NCBI GenBank assembly: GCA_964017045.1
Contig: OZ024801.1
Location: forward strand, 30,104,049-30,168,048
Direction: 5' to 3'
Length of the DNA: 64,000 nt
Origin: Omphiscola glabra
Taxonomy: Eukaryota > Mollusca > Gastropoda > Lymnaeidae
Under the pieces are notes generated by a model. That model was not told where the DNA came from. It made no database searches and saw nothing but the letters and a program-made list of their open reading frames with translations. Shown here in pieces: positions 10,098-21,599 of the stretch. The translations under genes and the position numbers were made by a program. Position 1 is the first letter of the stretch; the number at the start of each line of letters is the position of its first letter.

Positions 10098-11969
10098 ACC
10101 AAAATGTGTAAAACAAAATAGAAATGGTATAGCAGGCCGCTCAAGGAGCATTGCGCGAATACTTTTTACCTTAAGGTCTTAATGCGGGACTGGGGGTAAT
10201 CCACGCATGTATAGGGAAATACGATTTATGAGAGTTTATAAAAGCATATGAAGTACACCATTTACCATTTGCATACTTATAACCTCCCATGGTACACAAC
10301 GACTATTATTAGTCTTGGTTAACATGACCTATTAACACCACATATTTACAAATAAATTTCGCGACCCCTATCGACTATCTTCATAACTAAGGGACGCTCA
10401 AGGCTGAAGCTTAAGGGGTTCATTTTACTTACATAAATATAAACAGTTTCGGAACCGCTGTTCAAGACAATGAGAGATTGTTGTTTTAGTGGCTCGTCGT
10501 TCCTGAGGTGTGCCTGGAGCGCTCACAGTGGATGGGTAAAGGTAAAAGGTAAACGTAGTGTATGACTACGGGTGGCAGGAGGCGGGCTTTGCGGTGGGGG
10601 GTCGAGGGAGCAATGGATTGTGAACACTTTTAATTGTTCAAACACTACGACTATAGTGGAACTACCCCCCCCCCCTCTTTTTTTTTTCTTTCTGAAAATG
10701 ACAGACCTGTTCAACCTCAACATCACATCAATCATTGCTGGGTTGAAACCGTCATCATTTTACCTCCCTCCCCCCCCCCCCCAACCAGACACCCCAACCC
10801 ACGGGGGTTCTTTTCAGAAATTGTATCTTCTTTAAAGACTGGCGGCCATACTCTCTTATCTTCTTGCTCATTAAAAAAAAATATCTTTTGTGTCACTTGT
10901 CTATCCTCACCCTCGCCAGGTTGTTTCCCCCTGCCCGCCTGCCACGAGCAAGGGACTGTACGTCTACTTGAAGAGCAACGGATCTCCCCCTTGACCAGGG
11001 GCTCTCAAAGCTCTCTCTTTCGGGCAACGGCGTCAAATAAAATGTGAAATAAATAGCTTTACCCCTTAAAAAATATAAAATCATCACAAATAATAAAAAA
11101 CCTTTAGGTATGAATGTAATGATGGGTCCAATAGCCAACACAAAATAAAATCCCCGATAACTGCGCTAATGAGATTCTAAAAAATACGGCAAGTGCTTTT
11201 GGCGCTTAAGAGTAAAATTTAAATATGGTGTAATAAATATATGGGGTTTTAAAAGTGAGTTGTACATTGGAATATTTATACATATATATATATATATTAG
11301 TAGCATGAAAAAGTGTGCCGTAGCGTACCTGAGGGAGAAAGGTGGGGTGGGGGGAGCACTAATTGGGGTTTGGAGTTTCACCCATTGTCGACCGCCATTG
11401 TTTGGTGTGTTAGTTCTAGTTTATGAGAATATAGAATCACTGATACGCCAGCAATGCAATCAATCAACATTTCATTGTCTAAGTCATAAGACCTCACATT
11501 CCAATAAAACCGGAAATCTCAGAACTGAAACTGATTTGTTAAAATATAAATATTAAACAAATATATGCATTTAAAAACATGTTGATTTATCCTACATAGG
11601 TTAAATTATGTTTTTGAACACATCAATATACAGGTCATGTGATAAATACCGGTATAGTTTCAGTGGAAACAATAGAAACTCAGGTTACGGACGACAATTT
11701 TTATCGACTCACCCACCATTTGCCTCAATGAAAAAAATGCAGCTTGGAGACAAAAATTTGAGAACCACTAACCCCCCGTGTATGAGCCGTCATCAACTAT
11801 CTCATCCGGCTTTTAGCGGGTACTAATAATATACACGCCTTCCTGGAATTTAAAGACAGCACGTTTCTGTACATTTTAATTTTTGAGTTTTTATCTTCTT
11901 TCTTACCCATCTGTTGTTGGAAGTTTTTTTGTTTTTTTTTTTGGGGGGGGGGGGGTGTTAAGAGACTGG
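10098..11969. other. Non-coding stretch, no gene seen
   Basis: C11 (10665-10675) and C13 (10770-10782) tracts, a (TA)n run at about 11281-11298 and a G13 tract at 11943-11955 are the main landmarks. The proline-rich ORFs at 10572-11047 read through the C tracts. A GGTAAAGGTAAAAGGTAAA patch lies near 10535. No gene. Confidence 0.5.
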
Positions 11970-12232
11970 TGTGTGTCAGAGAAGGTGTTTGTGGGATGAA
12001 TCAGTACGTTGGATTGGGTTGGTGGGAGGCTGGGTTTTTGTGTGGCTGGGTAGTTGGAGGGCTGGGTTGTTGGGTGGATGGGTTATTGGGTGGCTGTTTT
12101 TTCGGTAGCTTGTTGAGGGGATTTTTTGGGTGGATGGGTTGTAGGGTGGCTGTTTTTGCATGGATGAGTTGTAGGGTGGCTGTTTTTTCCGTCGATGGGT
12201 GACTGGATTCTTGGGTTGGTCGGTTGTGAGGT
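11970..12232. repeat. GT-rich minisatellite (GGATGGGTTGTAGGGTGGCT type)
   Basis: Variants of GGATGGGTTGTAGGGTGGCT followed by a T run recur with variable length. The 77-codon + strand ORF rich in Gly, Trp and Cys is a product of the repeat. Confidence 0.75.
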
Positions 12233-12315
12233 TGCTTGATGTTGATTTATGTATTAGGAGGAAGTAGAGTGAAAAGTTTAGTTGTTGTTGGTGTTGTAAT
12301 GGTCCTTTGTTAGAG

Positions 12316-12365
12316 GTGATGTACAGAGGTGATGTAAAGAGGTGATGTAAGGAGGTGATGTAAAA
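12316..12365. repeat. Short tandem repeat, 15-bp unit
   Basis: AGGTGATGTAAAG and variants occur four times in direct succession. Confidence 0.8.
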
Positions 12366-14097
12366 GTTAGTGATTAATTGGGGAAAGGGTACATCTTGGG
12401 ATTTAATATGAGGGGAGGGGGGAATTGGTTGTGAGAGTGCATGACTAAGGTCGTCTGTGTGGAGGAGTTGTGTGTGTTTAAAGGGACGTATTGAAAAGTG
12501 GCATATGGGTTAAGTGTATGGAGAATGTGTGCGTCAACTCCGTAGTTGCCATATTATCGTAATTTCTGGAGGATTCCCACAGATGCGGACCATAGAAAGA
12601 GGTGGCATTCCTTGGCTGTATAGCCGCAGGGCATCTGCGTGGCGTAAGAGGACTGAATGAATGAAAAACTTCATTCCTTGCTGTGATTGAATGTCTGGAG
12701 TCCTGTTTTAAATCAAACAACACTTGGCCACGATAAGGAAACTGTAACGTAATTTATACAATAGAACGTCTGTTTGTTTTGTATGTGTTGCTTTGATCAT
12801 TTTACAAATTAATTTCCAACTTAATGAATTAGGAGACAATGGGCACAGACTTTGTAATGACGACAGAGGTGTGAACATCATTTAAGATTTAGTGAAACAG
12901 CGATCGGGGAGACTTCTCATTACACGGCTGTACATTGAAGCTGACCCACACCCGCATTTATTTTCTCATTATGAAAATTTCGAGATTCATCTTAAATGTT
13001 TGAGAACCTACCTTATTTAGGCTGAGTCTCTGAAATGGGTAGCAGTACTACTACAGCTGTAAGATAAGCACGTGCGGAAAGTGCTGCGACACCGCTTTTA
13101 TTGGAGGCTTATTAGTGCAGTTGACACTGATATGGTCTTTTTACGGCACATTCGTCTCTCGGCACGTAATTACACCACAAAACACAGCTTTGGTGTCGGC
13201 ACTCTAAGAGTTACCTGGATATAGTCCTCCGCCATTTATAAAAAAAAAAAACGCTTGAGGTTTTTGGAAACTACACCTTCACCGCAGGTCTTCAAATCTG
13301 ATGCTTCTGGGGGCTCATCGATCACCTCCGCCCCCCCCTCCCCCAACATCCAACTGATTGAGATCCGTTGGCCTGGCTCTCGAGACCACGTTACGAATTG
13401 GCTGAAATGACTTGATTCGCTAATCTCTCTTACATCTCAGAGTTACCCGTGCTTCTCCTTCCCCCCTCGGCACACTTCAATTTGTTGTATCGAGTGCATC
13501 TGATGGCTTCTCTCTGCTATTCAAGTCTGGCACCGAGACGCCGCTTGCCGGATAATCTACACCCCTGACCTTACCCGGCCCTGGCAACTGCCGGCAATGT
13601 TTTTTTCCCACGTTGACGACCGCCCAAACGTAAGAAGAACATAAAATACTGGCAGTTAGTGTAGTACATGTATTTCAAAATTTCAACTATAAAAAAATGA
13701 TGTAGAAATCAAAAGTTGTTTTGAAACTTGAGTTGACGCAAAACTTTACAGCGAACGTATCGACCAAAAGCCTTATCCTATAAACAAAAGATGACAATTG
13801 AAAATATTAAGGATAATTTTAAGCTGGGAAAAAAATGAATTTGATTTGAACTTAAGAATCTTTTTAAAAATATTTTATTTTTCTCCCATAAAAAGAAATT
13901 TGAAGCAAGTGGACAAAATTAGCACAGTCATATTACTGATGACCTTAATGTCTTTTTGACCAATCAGTGAGTTTAAGTCATACACCTTTCTTTTTACTTT
14001 TGACTCTTTGAGACACGTAGCAATTGGTCATTTTGGAGTAAAAATTGAAGAACTGTTCTTTCAATTGCTTCTCCATCCTTCTCTCCTACACATTCGC
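12366..14097. other. Non-coding stretch, no gene seen
   Basis: Mostly unique-looking. A C-rich patch lies near 13330-13345 and an A-rich patch at 13240-13252. The - strand ORF at 12478-12723 has ordinary composition, but I find no splice sites or family match to support it. Confidence 0.45.
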
Positions 14098-14338
14098 TGG
14101 CACCAACCACAATCTCGTCAGCTTCACCAACAACCTCATCAGACTAACCTACATCCTCACCAGCTATACGTACAACCCCATCAGTGTCACCTAAATCCTC
14201 ATCAACTTCACCAAATACCTAACCAGCTTCACCGAATACCTAAACCATTTTCACCGAATACCTAACCAGCTTCATCTAATACCTTAACAGCCTCGCCGAA
14301 AACCTCATCAGCTTCACCGAATAACTCACCAACTTCAC
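14098..14338. repeat. Minisatellite, about 24-bp unit (AACCAGCTTCACCGAATACC type)
   Basis: Ten or so diverged copies of AACCAGCTTCACCGAATACC lie in succession, the best preserved at 14195-14330. The His/Gln-rich + strand ORF 14008-14265 is read from it. Confidence 0.8.
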
Positions 14339-15202
14339 ATATAAGTATTACAAGCCCCGCCCCTCAATTCTACAGAAGCTACAATTTGCCTGTTTTGCCA
14401 AGTTTAACTTTTAAACAACCATCAGCAGACGTCTTTCAGCAGTAAGAAAAAGCCTGGCCATATGTTTCCAGTCAGCGACGCATGTCTAAATGCCATCTTC
14501 CACAACGGTTCTAAAAATAAAATTTAAAAATTGGAAAGTGCGTTCAAAGTTTATAAAAAAAAGATGGGCATACTGTGAAATATATTCATGGGCTCTGTTA
14601 GCGTTATGTCAATAAATGAATGAAACGAAAAGGTTAAAGATATCTTTTATGATTCAAATACATCTTGTAAGAAAATTAAAAGGGGTAAGCAAAAATATTT
14701 TAAGGATAGGAAAATTAAAACTAAAAACATGTACCTTGTTTAATTTTTTTTGCTTTCTCAGATAAGGGGATGTAATTTTTTTGGTGGGTGATGGGGGGTG
14801 GGGATGGAGTTTTTTTTTTTTGTACTTGGTCTCTTGTTCACCACAGAGCTACTTCTTTATGATTAATCTTTAATAAATGATATATATCAAAAGATTTTAA
14901 AAAAAAAAACAGTTATTATTTATTTCTTTAAAAGAAGAAACCCATTGCGTCTGAGTAAAACGACATCTGCCTCTTCAAATGTCGGACTTAATGAGTTCAT
15001 GAAAAAATTGTCGATTTTCGAACAACCTTGATCCGAATGTCTGTGGCTAGGACACTGATAATTTCTTATTTCTCATCTCTCCTCCGGTAGGATATCGTGA
15101 TATTATATGTAAACTAAGCCTAATTCTCAACTATACACACCGATCTCTCAACTACACCAAACTCACAACTCTGTCACTGATGTTCGATTACTAACTTAAA
15201 AT
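14339..15202. other. Non-coding stretch, no gene seen
   Basis: AT-rich sequence with T runs (14810-14821) and A runs (14900-14911). No exon or element is recognised. Confidence 0.5.
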
Positions 15203-15525
15203 GATGGTGCTGGGTGGCCGAGTCGTCTAAACTGGATCAATTTCCAAACTAAAGGACTCCAATTCAATCACCAGCGAAAAAAACATCACCAGCACCCCGG
15301 TTGGATTAAGCTCGCTAATCCTGGATGGCAGCACATCTAGGAGAAGGCAAACTCTGAAATGAAGCATTAAGATGGAGTCCCGAGGGCGGTATGACATTGA
15401 AACAATTAAAATTCCGACAACTCCTGTGACGAATACTGCATAAAGTGCGCAGTGAAACATAAAACACACTGCTGGTCATCTACTGCATGATTCTGGTCTG
15501 CTTCCAGTGGTCTTGACTAAGACCG
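15203..15525 (+). mobile_element. tRNA-derived SINE, copy B
   Basis: The head GGGTGGCCGAGTCGTCTAAA is a good pol III A box in a tRNA-like context (Ser/Leu style). A weak B-box-like GACTCCAATTCAATC follows about 30 bases later. The body blocks match copy A (3160-3392) in order, and this copy is longer. A fragment of the same head lies at 35291-35340. The - strand ORF at 15227-15469 is just the antisense of the SINE. Confidence 0.8.
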
Positions 15526-16558
15526 AAATGTAATGATGTCACCTGATTTAATTACTTTATTTACTTACTTTTAAAGGATCATGTGATTTTCTCGCGATGC
15601 TCAATGACTAAATTTCTGAAAGCTACATTTTTTTTTCTTCTTTCTTTTTTTTTTCAAAACAACCCATTCATCATTTTACTCTCGCGCCATTACCCGCCCT
15701 TTAATCTAATTTTTGTCTCCCTTGCTAGACTCTTGAAGTGTTCTAATTACCAGAAAACTCATTTTGCCCCTCTGAGTCATGCACACACTAGAACAATTAA
15801 CCCCGATCCTCTATAATATAGTCCCCCGCGTGCGCTCAACCGTCCTAATGTCGATATGTTTCATCGAGCCTTCACTCACTCTCTCTACCTCATCCTGTCT
15901 TTAGATCTCTCTCAGTGAATCCTTTGTAAAATCCATGTCCGGTAAACATTCGCGTCACCGTCTTTATATTTTAGACTATCTTCTGCCACCTGCGCTGCTG
16001 TGGGATTTATGTTTTTCGAACTCAAAATTTGATTTCTCTTTGGACTCAGCGCCTAGCACTTAATCGTGAACCATTTTATTTCATTGTATGACTCTGATAT
16101 AGGGCTTTTAAAAAAAATATATGTGTATGTATTTATTCAGTTTAAGAAAGTCCCGAAATTAGATCATAATGAAATGCGGCCCCATCACTAATGACGTAAC
16201 ACAACATAAATTGATTGAGTCCATGTTTAAATTGTGAACATGTATTTTGAAAATAACATCTAACATACATAAAACATCTGACATGCATGCAACATCCAAC
16301 GTAAACACATCATCAAACATGCATACATGTAACATGCATACACCATATGGCTTAAAACAACAAACAAATTAAAACAAATCTGGAAACAAGTCGCTGAACG
16401 GAGGAAAAAATATTTATTGTTGAGCTTTATTTTCACTGATATATAAGTGAACGAAAAATGTGGCGTAACAAGTTCGAGAGAGATTTAAATATACAACAAC
16501 AACAAACAAAACAACAAAAAAAAAAAGAAGAAAAAAAAACAAACAAACAAACGCTTAC
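15526..16558. other. Non-coding stretch with a weak ACATGCAT-like repeat
   Basis: T-rich at 15626-15656. Between about 16240 and 16345, loose copies of AACATGCATACA and AACATCTAACATACA form a decayed tandem repeat. At 16500-16550, CAAA/CAACAA simple sequence directly follows (in + orientation precedes) the exon candidate. Confidence 0.5.
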
Positions 16559-16731
16559 AGGTATTCTGTCGACGGAAAGGAAAGTCTGATCGATTTGAAA
16601 TTGAATGTGACTTTCATATTCCTCATAAAAATACTCTGGATACTCTTACAACATAGACAGAAATTTCCACCATGTAATACATCATCCTGGCTCGCATAAC
16701 TGGCTCTTTCAATTATTGTCCAAGATGTATC
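16559..16731 (-). CDS. Candidate internal exon, unrecognised protein
   Basis: On the - strand a pyrimidine-rich acceptor (TTTTTTCGCACAG) precedes an open stretch of 57 codons plus two bases, ending at a GTAAGCG donor at 16558. The frame is open throughout and the composition is protein-like rather than repeat-like. It encodes DTSWTIIERASYASQ near the start, a cluster FCLCCKS near residues 24-30 and VTFNFKSIRLSFPS near the end. Three cysteines within four residues, followed by a beta-strand-like alternation, could fit an extracellular module, but I recognise no family. No partner exon was found nearby. If the splice sites are not used, the ORF would instead end at a TAA just past the donor (stop at 16555-16557). 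Confidence 0.4.
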
Positions 16732-17154
16732 CTGTGCGAAAAAAGCATCCATGTCCTTGAACTATCGGCGAATCGACGTGTTGCTGATGTTCGCTTTGAT
16801 AGCTGTTCATCGTAGACTTCGTAGGTTCGAACCCAAACTCACTTGTCGACCAGATTTCACCGTTCCGGTGATAAGCACTCCTAGAAGGTGAAACTTCATT
16901 GCAGCATCGCTGAGTTACATGGTGCCGTCTTATTAAATCTTTCTTGACTTTGTTTTGCTACTCTTTTTTTTTTTTTTCAAACAAGTTCACCCTTTTAAGA
17001 CCACTTAATTATTTACATATGAGCGAAAAAAATCATACTCAGATATGAATAATTCTTCCTCTGGTGAGTGAGCCAAACTCATCCTTATCATATTTCTGGG
17101 AACACGTGGCGGCTGTAGGTATGTAGTTTTGACATACGCACGAACGTGTTCAAT
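16732..17154. other. Non-coding stretch with a B-box-like motif
   Basis: GGTTCGAACCC at 16824-16834 is a perfect tRNA B-box sequence, but no matching A box, anticodon arm or acceptor pairing could be built around it. A T run lies at 16961-16978. No gene. Confidence 0.45.
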
Positions 17155-17352
17155 ATGCGGGAGTTTCAGTACGTTGTTTTTGGCGAGAGTTTCAGTACTA
17201 TTACATTTTGCTGGATTTACAGTACTTTTAGTTTTTGCGGAAGTTTCAGTACAGTTCGTTTAGGCGGGTATCTATCTCTTTACTGTTAGTTTTTGCGGGA
17301 GTTTCAGTACTGTTCGTTTTGGCGGGAGTTTCAGTACTGTTCGTTTTGGCGC
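17155..17352. repeat. Minisatellite, about 31-bp unit, about 6 copies
   Basis: GGCGGGAGTTTCAGTACTGT followed by TCGTTTT repeats; the two rightmost copies are nearly identical and the left ones are diverged. Confidence 0.85.
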
Positions 17353-18049
17353 AAACGTTCTTTATCCACTAATGTAACAACTACAGACGTTCTATTTCCA
17401 TCTATTTATTCCAAGAAACATCTAGGAACATTTTTATAAAATGCATTTGTATTTCTACTTCATAACCTAAAATTTTTAATTTAAATTCATCGTACGTATA
17501 TATTTTATATAACAGAAATGCTATTAAAACATCGCCCCTGCTCCCCTCCTCGCCTCACCCCCAACCAACTATGATTGGAAGACTCAAAGGGCCAGAGGGC
17601 ACGGATGAACACATTCTCAGAAGCGCTGCCCCCTTAAGCCAACGTTTAGCGATGAAGGCATCTCATGAACTGCCAGACTTTTTTCATGTTCAATTATTCA
17701 TTGAAGCCACACGGTAAGAATTTGAAAACTCAATTTCCCGAATCTACCCCACCCCCTGTTTTTTCTCTCTTTTTTTTGTCGACTATGAGATCTGAGAGCT
17801 GTCTTTTCTTGTATAAGCAAAATAATTCAACACGCATAAGCACTTAAAAAAAACAACATCATCATTTAGTGGTGGTTGTAATGTCTTGAATCTTTCCATG
17901 TTGTGCGTGTTTAGGGGGGGGGGGGGTGCGCAGGGAGATGCATAAGCTTATATAACTAGTTTGTACTGTTTCAATTTTACAAGAAGAGGCGGAGAGAAGC
18001 GGTCCTCATTTTAGGCTGAATAGGGTCTTAGTTTAAATTTAGGCAAGTG
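17353..18049. other. Non-coding stretch, no gene seen
   Basis: It contains a G13 tract at 17914-17926 and T-rich patches. The right end runs into the LINE relic and may hold more decayed sequence of that element. Confidence 0.45.
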
Positions 18050-18175
18050 AGACTTGTACAATAAACTAGAAATCAAAGAGCTGCTTAATACATGGGAGAT
18101 GACAATCCTCAGAAAAATATACGGTCCAGTATTAGACAATGATGGAAAGAGAATTCGTTCAAACCAAGAACTTTA
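18050..18175 (+). pseudogene. LINE reverse-transcriptase C-terminal relic
   Basis: The + strand reads NKLEIKELLNTWEMTILRKI then YGPVLDNDGKRIRSNQEL and a stop. The pattern with an ILRKIYGPV core and an RSNQEL-type end is the familiar C-terminal region of non-LTR retrotransposon ORF2 proteins, where it follows the polymerase domain. The next 100-odd residues normally found in such proteins are missing: after the stop the sequence jumps to the very end of ORF2. It is a dead fragment with no upstream polymerase motifs in reach. Confidence 0.65.
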
Positions 18176-18368
18176 GCGCCACTGATGATGATGTCTGAAT
18201 GGAAGGATATGGTGGCGCAGGCCAAGGCGTACATGGGCTGTAGCGCCACTGATGATGATGTCTGAATGGAATGATATGGTGGAGCAGGCCAGGGGCCTAC
18301 ATGGGCTGTAGCGCCACTGATGATGATGTCTGAATGGAATGATACGGTGGAGCAGGCCATGGCCCTAT
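18174..18368 (+). repeat. Tandem triplication of the LINE ORF2 tail, 67-68-bp unit
   Basis: Three units start at 18174, 18241 and 18309 with TAGCGCCACTGATGATGATG. In the + frame each unit reads E-W-(K/N)-D-(M/T)-V-(A/E)-Q-A followed, where intact, by a Y-M-G-C-S-A-T-D-D-D-V stop. That resembles the extreme C-terminus of such retrotransposon proteins (a Trp-containing motif, then an Ala/Gly stretch, then an Asp run). The last unit is truncated near 18368. Units 2 and 3 are most alike. Confidence 0.7.
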
Positions 18369-19725
18369 ATGACGATGAAAATCTTTTTTATGAAGTTTGG
18401 AAAATTAATGTTTGACGTGTGCACTGAATGTTGGAGTTTGATGTATTTTTTGTGCACCACCCTAAGCTTAAGAGACTGAGATGGACTCGAGAAAAACTCA
18501 GTGTCGGAAACTTTGTTCACTGCCTTAGAATTAATTAGTTTGACCTAATGACCACATTCCAAGATCACGTTAAAATCTCTAAACCAGTTCTAGAACCAAA
18601 AGAAAACGTCTTCGGTGCCAATCCTTTCATGATTTGTTTCATCAAGGTTTCGTCTCTCGAGGGCTTTTGTAAAAATCTGTGTAAAAAAGAGATCCAAAGA
18701 AATCCTCGCAAACGAACCATTCATGCGAGATTATGTGAAAAACGGTTATGTCAATTGTTCTAAGATATTTTATTTGGATACATATTTCTAACAAGCTTTG
18801 ATGCTGATTACGTCCCAGTGAAAACTCTCGCTATCGCTTTAATATCTCATTTATCCCTAAAGTAAGTTTGACTTGATCTTATTATATCGATGATCCATAA
18901 TAAACCCCCCCCCCCAAAAAAAAACAACAAAAAACAGTTAAATACAATCACCAAAAAAAATGTGTTACTTCATGCTCTGCGACCCTGGCCCAAGCCTTGT
19001 CTTCAGGTATGTAGGTCAATGACACTAAATGACCGACACTTGTGACATCCTGAATGGCAACTGTCAATGAATTCCGATCCCGGGTGCCTCGATTTACCCT
19101 CGACTTCCGGTGTCAGTCTCTTCACTTTTCGTTTTTTGACCACTTCCAGTATTGATTTGGAGACGAAGACCACTCGAGGCAAACGGCGCTCTTCAGCACG
19201 TGACGGTTGTGTGGGCCGTCAGTTGGGTGTTAGGCGTGGGTGTGTGGATGTGTGGGTGGGCAAGATGTGTGGGGTTGGCGGGATATAATAAGTGGACAAT
19301 TCAGTAAAAAAGGGGGGGGGGATATATGTTCGGGGACTATTTCCTCCTTTTTTTTTGGTTGTCAATAGCTAATGGGGTTTTCGTTAAGAATTGTCTGAAA
19401 TATTCTATACCTTTAAGCCCAAGTAACATTCAACTTGCGTGAGTCGCCAATTGATGATGATGAAGCGGTCTGTCTCAGCTTCTCGACGGTTCTGTTGCAT
19501 ACATCGGAATTAACGATGGTAAATCTGTTTGTGTGTATTTAAGCACTGGAAATGTAGGGACTCCAAGGGTTTAAAATAATTTATTTCTTTACCTGTCAAC
19601 ACAAGATAAGTGGAAAAATTCGGACGGTCAGAAATCCGAACACTCGAGTTGTAGGGTCACGGGACATCCGAACACGCGACTTATAGGGTCACTTGAAATC
19701 ATGTAAGAGAATGATAATGATAATA
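18369..19725. other. Non-coding stretch, no gene seen
   Basis: A C11 tract (18905-18915) and a G10 tract (19312-19321) are present. The + ORF 18548-18763 (71 codons) has ordinary composition with four Cys near its C-terminus, but no splice context or family match was found. GTGG/GTGTG-rich sequence spans 19205-19275. Confidence 0.4.
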
Positions 19726-19932
19726 AAAGACAGAGAAAGAAAGAGAGAGAAAGAGAGAGAGATTGAGGCAGAGAGGGAAATATGATTGAGAAAGAGGGGG
19801 GAGAAAAAAAGGGGGGGGGGATAAAAAGATAGAGAGAAGGAGAGGGAGATCTGTACATTAAAGATAACCGGATAAGTGGATATACCAGAGAGATAGAGAA
19901 AAGGAGTGATGGAGAAGAGGGAGAGAGAAACA
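19726..19932. repeat. Polypurine GAGA-rich simple repeat
   Basis: AGAGAGAAAGAGAG-type sequence with a G9-10 tract at about 19811-19820. The Ser/Leu/Pro-rich - strand ORF (19628-19933) is its antisense reading. Confidence 0.85.
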
Positions 19933-20083
19933 TTGAAGGGAGAATAGATTTTTAAGTAAGCAATGATCTTGGACTCGGAAATACCTTAAGTAATAATTTT
20001 TCAATGGCATTTCGCTCCAATCAAATGCTCCAGATATCGACCATCTGATTCCTACCGCGATCAGTCAAATGTCTGTTCAACGG

Positions 20084-20334
20084 CTATGTCTGACCAGGTC
20101 GTTCGTTATTGTTGTCTACAACGTCTTCTCTCGCCTCATTGCAGACGTATAGCGCATCATTACCGTGCAACATGCGGCTTGCGCACCATATGTCATCCTG
20201 TCCAGCATCTTGCGGAATTTGACTTACAAAACATCTAACTCCGTGACACAGACATCGCTTCCTTTGGTCTATATCTCCAACCCAGGCCAATTCTCTTGGG
20301 CTATGGACGTTTTCACGCTAACCTTTAAGATGTA
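20084..20334 (-). other. Possible cysteine-containing coding relic, unrecognised
   Basis: On the - strand a frame runs from about 20334 to a stop at 20084. It includes RKRCLCHGVRCF and, further on, DDIWCASRMLHGNDALYVCN. A GTAAGT donor consensus follows the RCF codons, and a TTTTGTTTCAG acceptor consensus lies upstream near 20352, but in the frame directly after that acceptor a stop occurs before the donor. This could be a decayed exon with a frameshift or a chance ORF. Composition is more protein-like than its surroundings. I recognise no family. Confidence 0.2.
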
Positions 20335-20504
20335 GCCAGATAGATCACGACCTGAAACAAAACGTACACTTCTACTAGGCGGGCCAGACAGGACCCCAGA
20401 AGCACGCACACATACAGTTGCAGTAAATATGGAAACGATGGGTTTTAAATAAATATTAAGAGATACATTTTTACAGCTCAAATAAAAAAATCAATGATAC
20501 GATT

Positions 20505-21195
20505 TCGGAGGTAGTTGTGGGACGGAGGTAGTTGGGGGGGGGCCGAGGTAGTTGGGAGGCGTAGGTATAGTTGGGGGCGGAGATAGATGATGGACGGAGG
20601 TAGTCGTAGACGGAGGCAGATGGTGGAAGGAGGTAGTTGGTAGACGGAAGAAGATGGGGCTGAGGTAGATAGGGGACTGAGGTAGATGGGGGCTGAGGTA
20701 GGTGGGTACGGAGGTAGAGGGGGCTGAGGTAGATGGGGCTGAGGTAGATGGGGACTGAGGTAGATGGGGGCTGAGGTAGATGGGGACAGGTGGATGGGGG
20801 CTGAGGAAGATGGGGGCTGAGAGAGGTGGGGGCTGAGGTAGATGGGGACTGAGGTAGGTGGGGCTGAGGCAGATGGGGACTGAGGCCGATCGGGACTGAG
20901 ATAGATGTTGGCTGAGGCAGATGGGGACTGAGGCAGATAGGGGCTGATGTAGATGATGACTGAGGCAGATGGGGACTGAGGTAGATGGGGGCTGAGGTAG
21001 ATGATGACTGAGGTAGATGGGGGCTGAGGTAGATGATGACTGAGGCAGATGGGGACTGAGGTAGATGGGGACTGGGGTATGATGGGGGCTGAGGTAGATG
21101 ATGACTGAGGTAGATGATGACTGAGGCAGATGGGGGCTGAAGTAGATGATGACTGAAGTAGATGGGGGCTGAGGCAGATGGGGGCTGAGGTAGAT
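20505..21195. repeat. Minisatellite, 16-19-bp unit (CTGAGGTAGATGGGG type)
   Basis: About 40 copies of TGAGGTAGATGGGGGC with variants (GAGGCAGATGGGGAC, GAGGTAGATGATGAC). Toward the left edge copies become more diverged. The 302-codon - strand ORF (Ser-Pro-His-Leu-Pro-Gln repeats) reads this array and runs into AT-rich flank, so it is not a gene. Confidence 0.9.
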
Positions 21196-21599
21196 GGGAT
21201 GGAGTTAGAAGTTGTTGCAACCCCGATCTGATATTCTTGGAGAGTAATTTAAGACTTAATATAAATGGCATAAATAAAGTCGAAAATATACTTATAATTA
21301 TTACAGATGAGCTTTTTGATACACCCCCCCACCCCAATTTTAATATATATTGAAAAAAAAAATTTATATTATTTTTCATTCAGATTATTGAATTAAAAAC
21401 ATACTTTGGAAAACTGGAAGAGCGGACACCGCCTGCAAAAATGTCGTCTGTGACACTTGGATACTTGCCAAAATCTATTTTTGATAAATGTATTCAGGCA
21501 TCAACTTCAACAACATATCAACACCAACAACACATGATTGTTGTATTGGATTATTTGGATACGGTTTGTTGATCTTTTGCAAATTTAATTTAAGGTATG
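21196..21599. other. Non-coding stretch between two arrays
   Basis: AT-rich, with a C8 run near 21325 and ATTATT-rich patches. Nothing recognisable. Confidence 0.5.

Noticed and set aside
15203..15280. A functional tRNA-Ser or tRNA-Leu gene
   Set aside because: The tRNA-like head lacks a full cloverleaf and is joined to a body shared with another locus, as in a SINE.
16824..16834. Perfect B-box GGTTCGAACCC as part of a tRNA gene
   Set aside because: No A box at proper spacing, no anticodon arm and no acceptor stem could be built.
18548..18763. 71-codon + ORF with C-terminal cysteines
   Set aside because: No splice sites or family match; kept only as a note in the surrounding stretch.
20471..21379. 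A 302-codon - strand ORF, the longest in the window
   Set aside because: It is the antisense reading of a 16-19-bp minisatellite (Ser-Pro-His-Leu-Pro-Gln repeats) and runs into AT-rich flank; no start context, domain or splice evidence.
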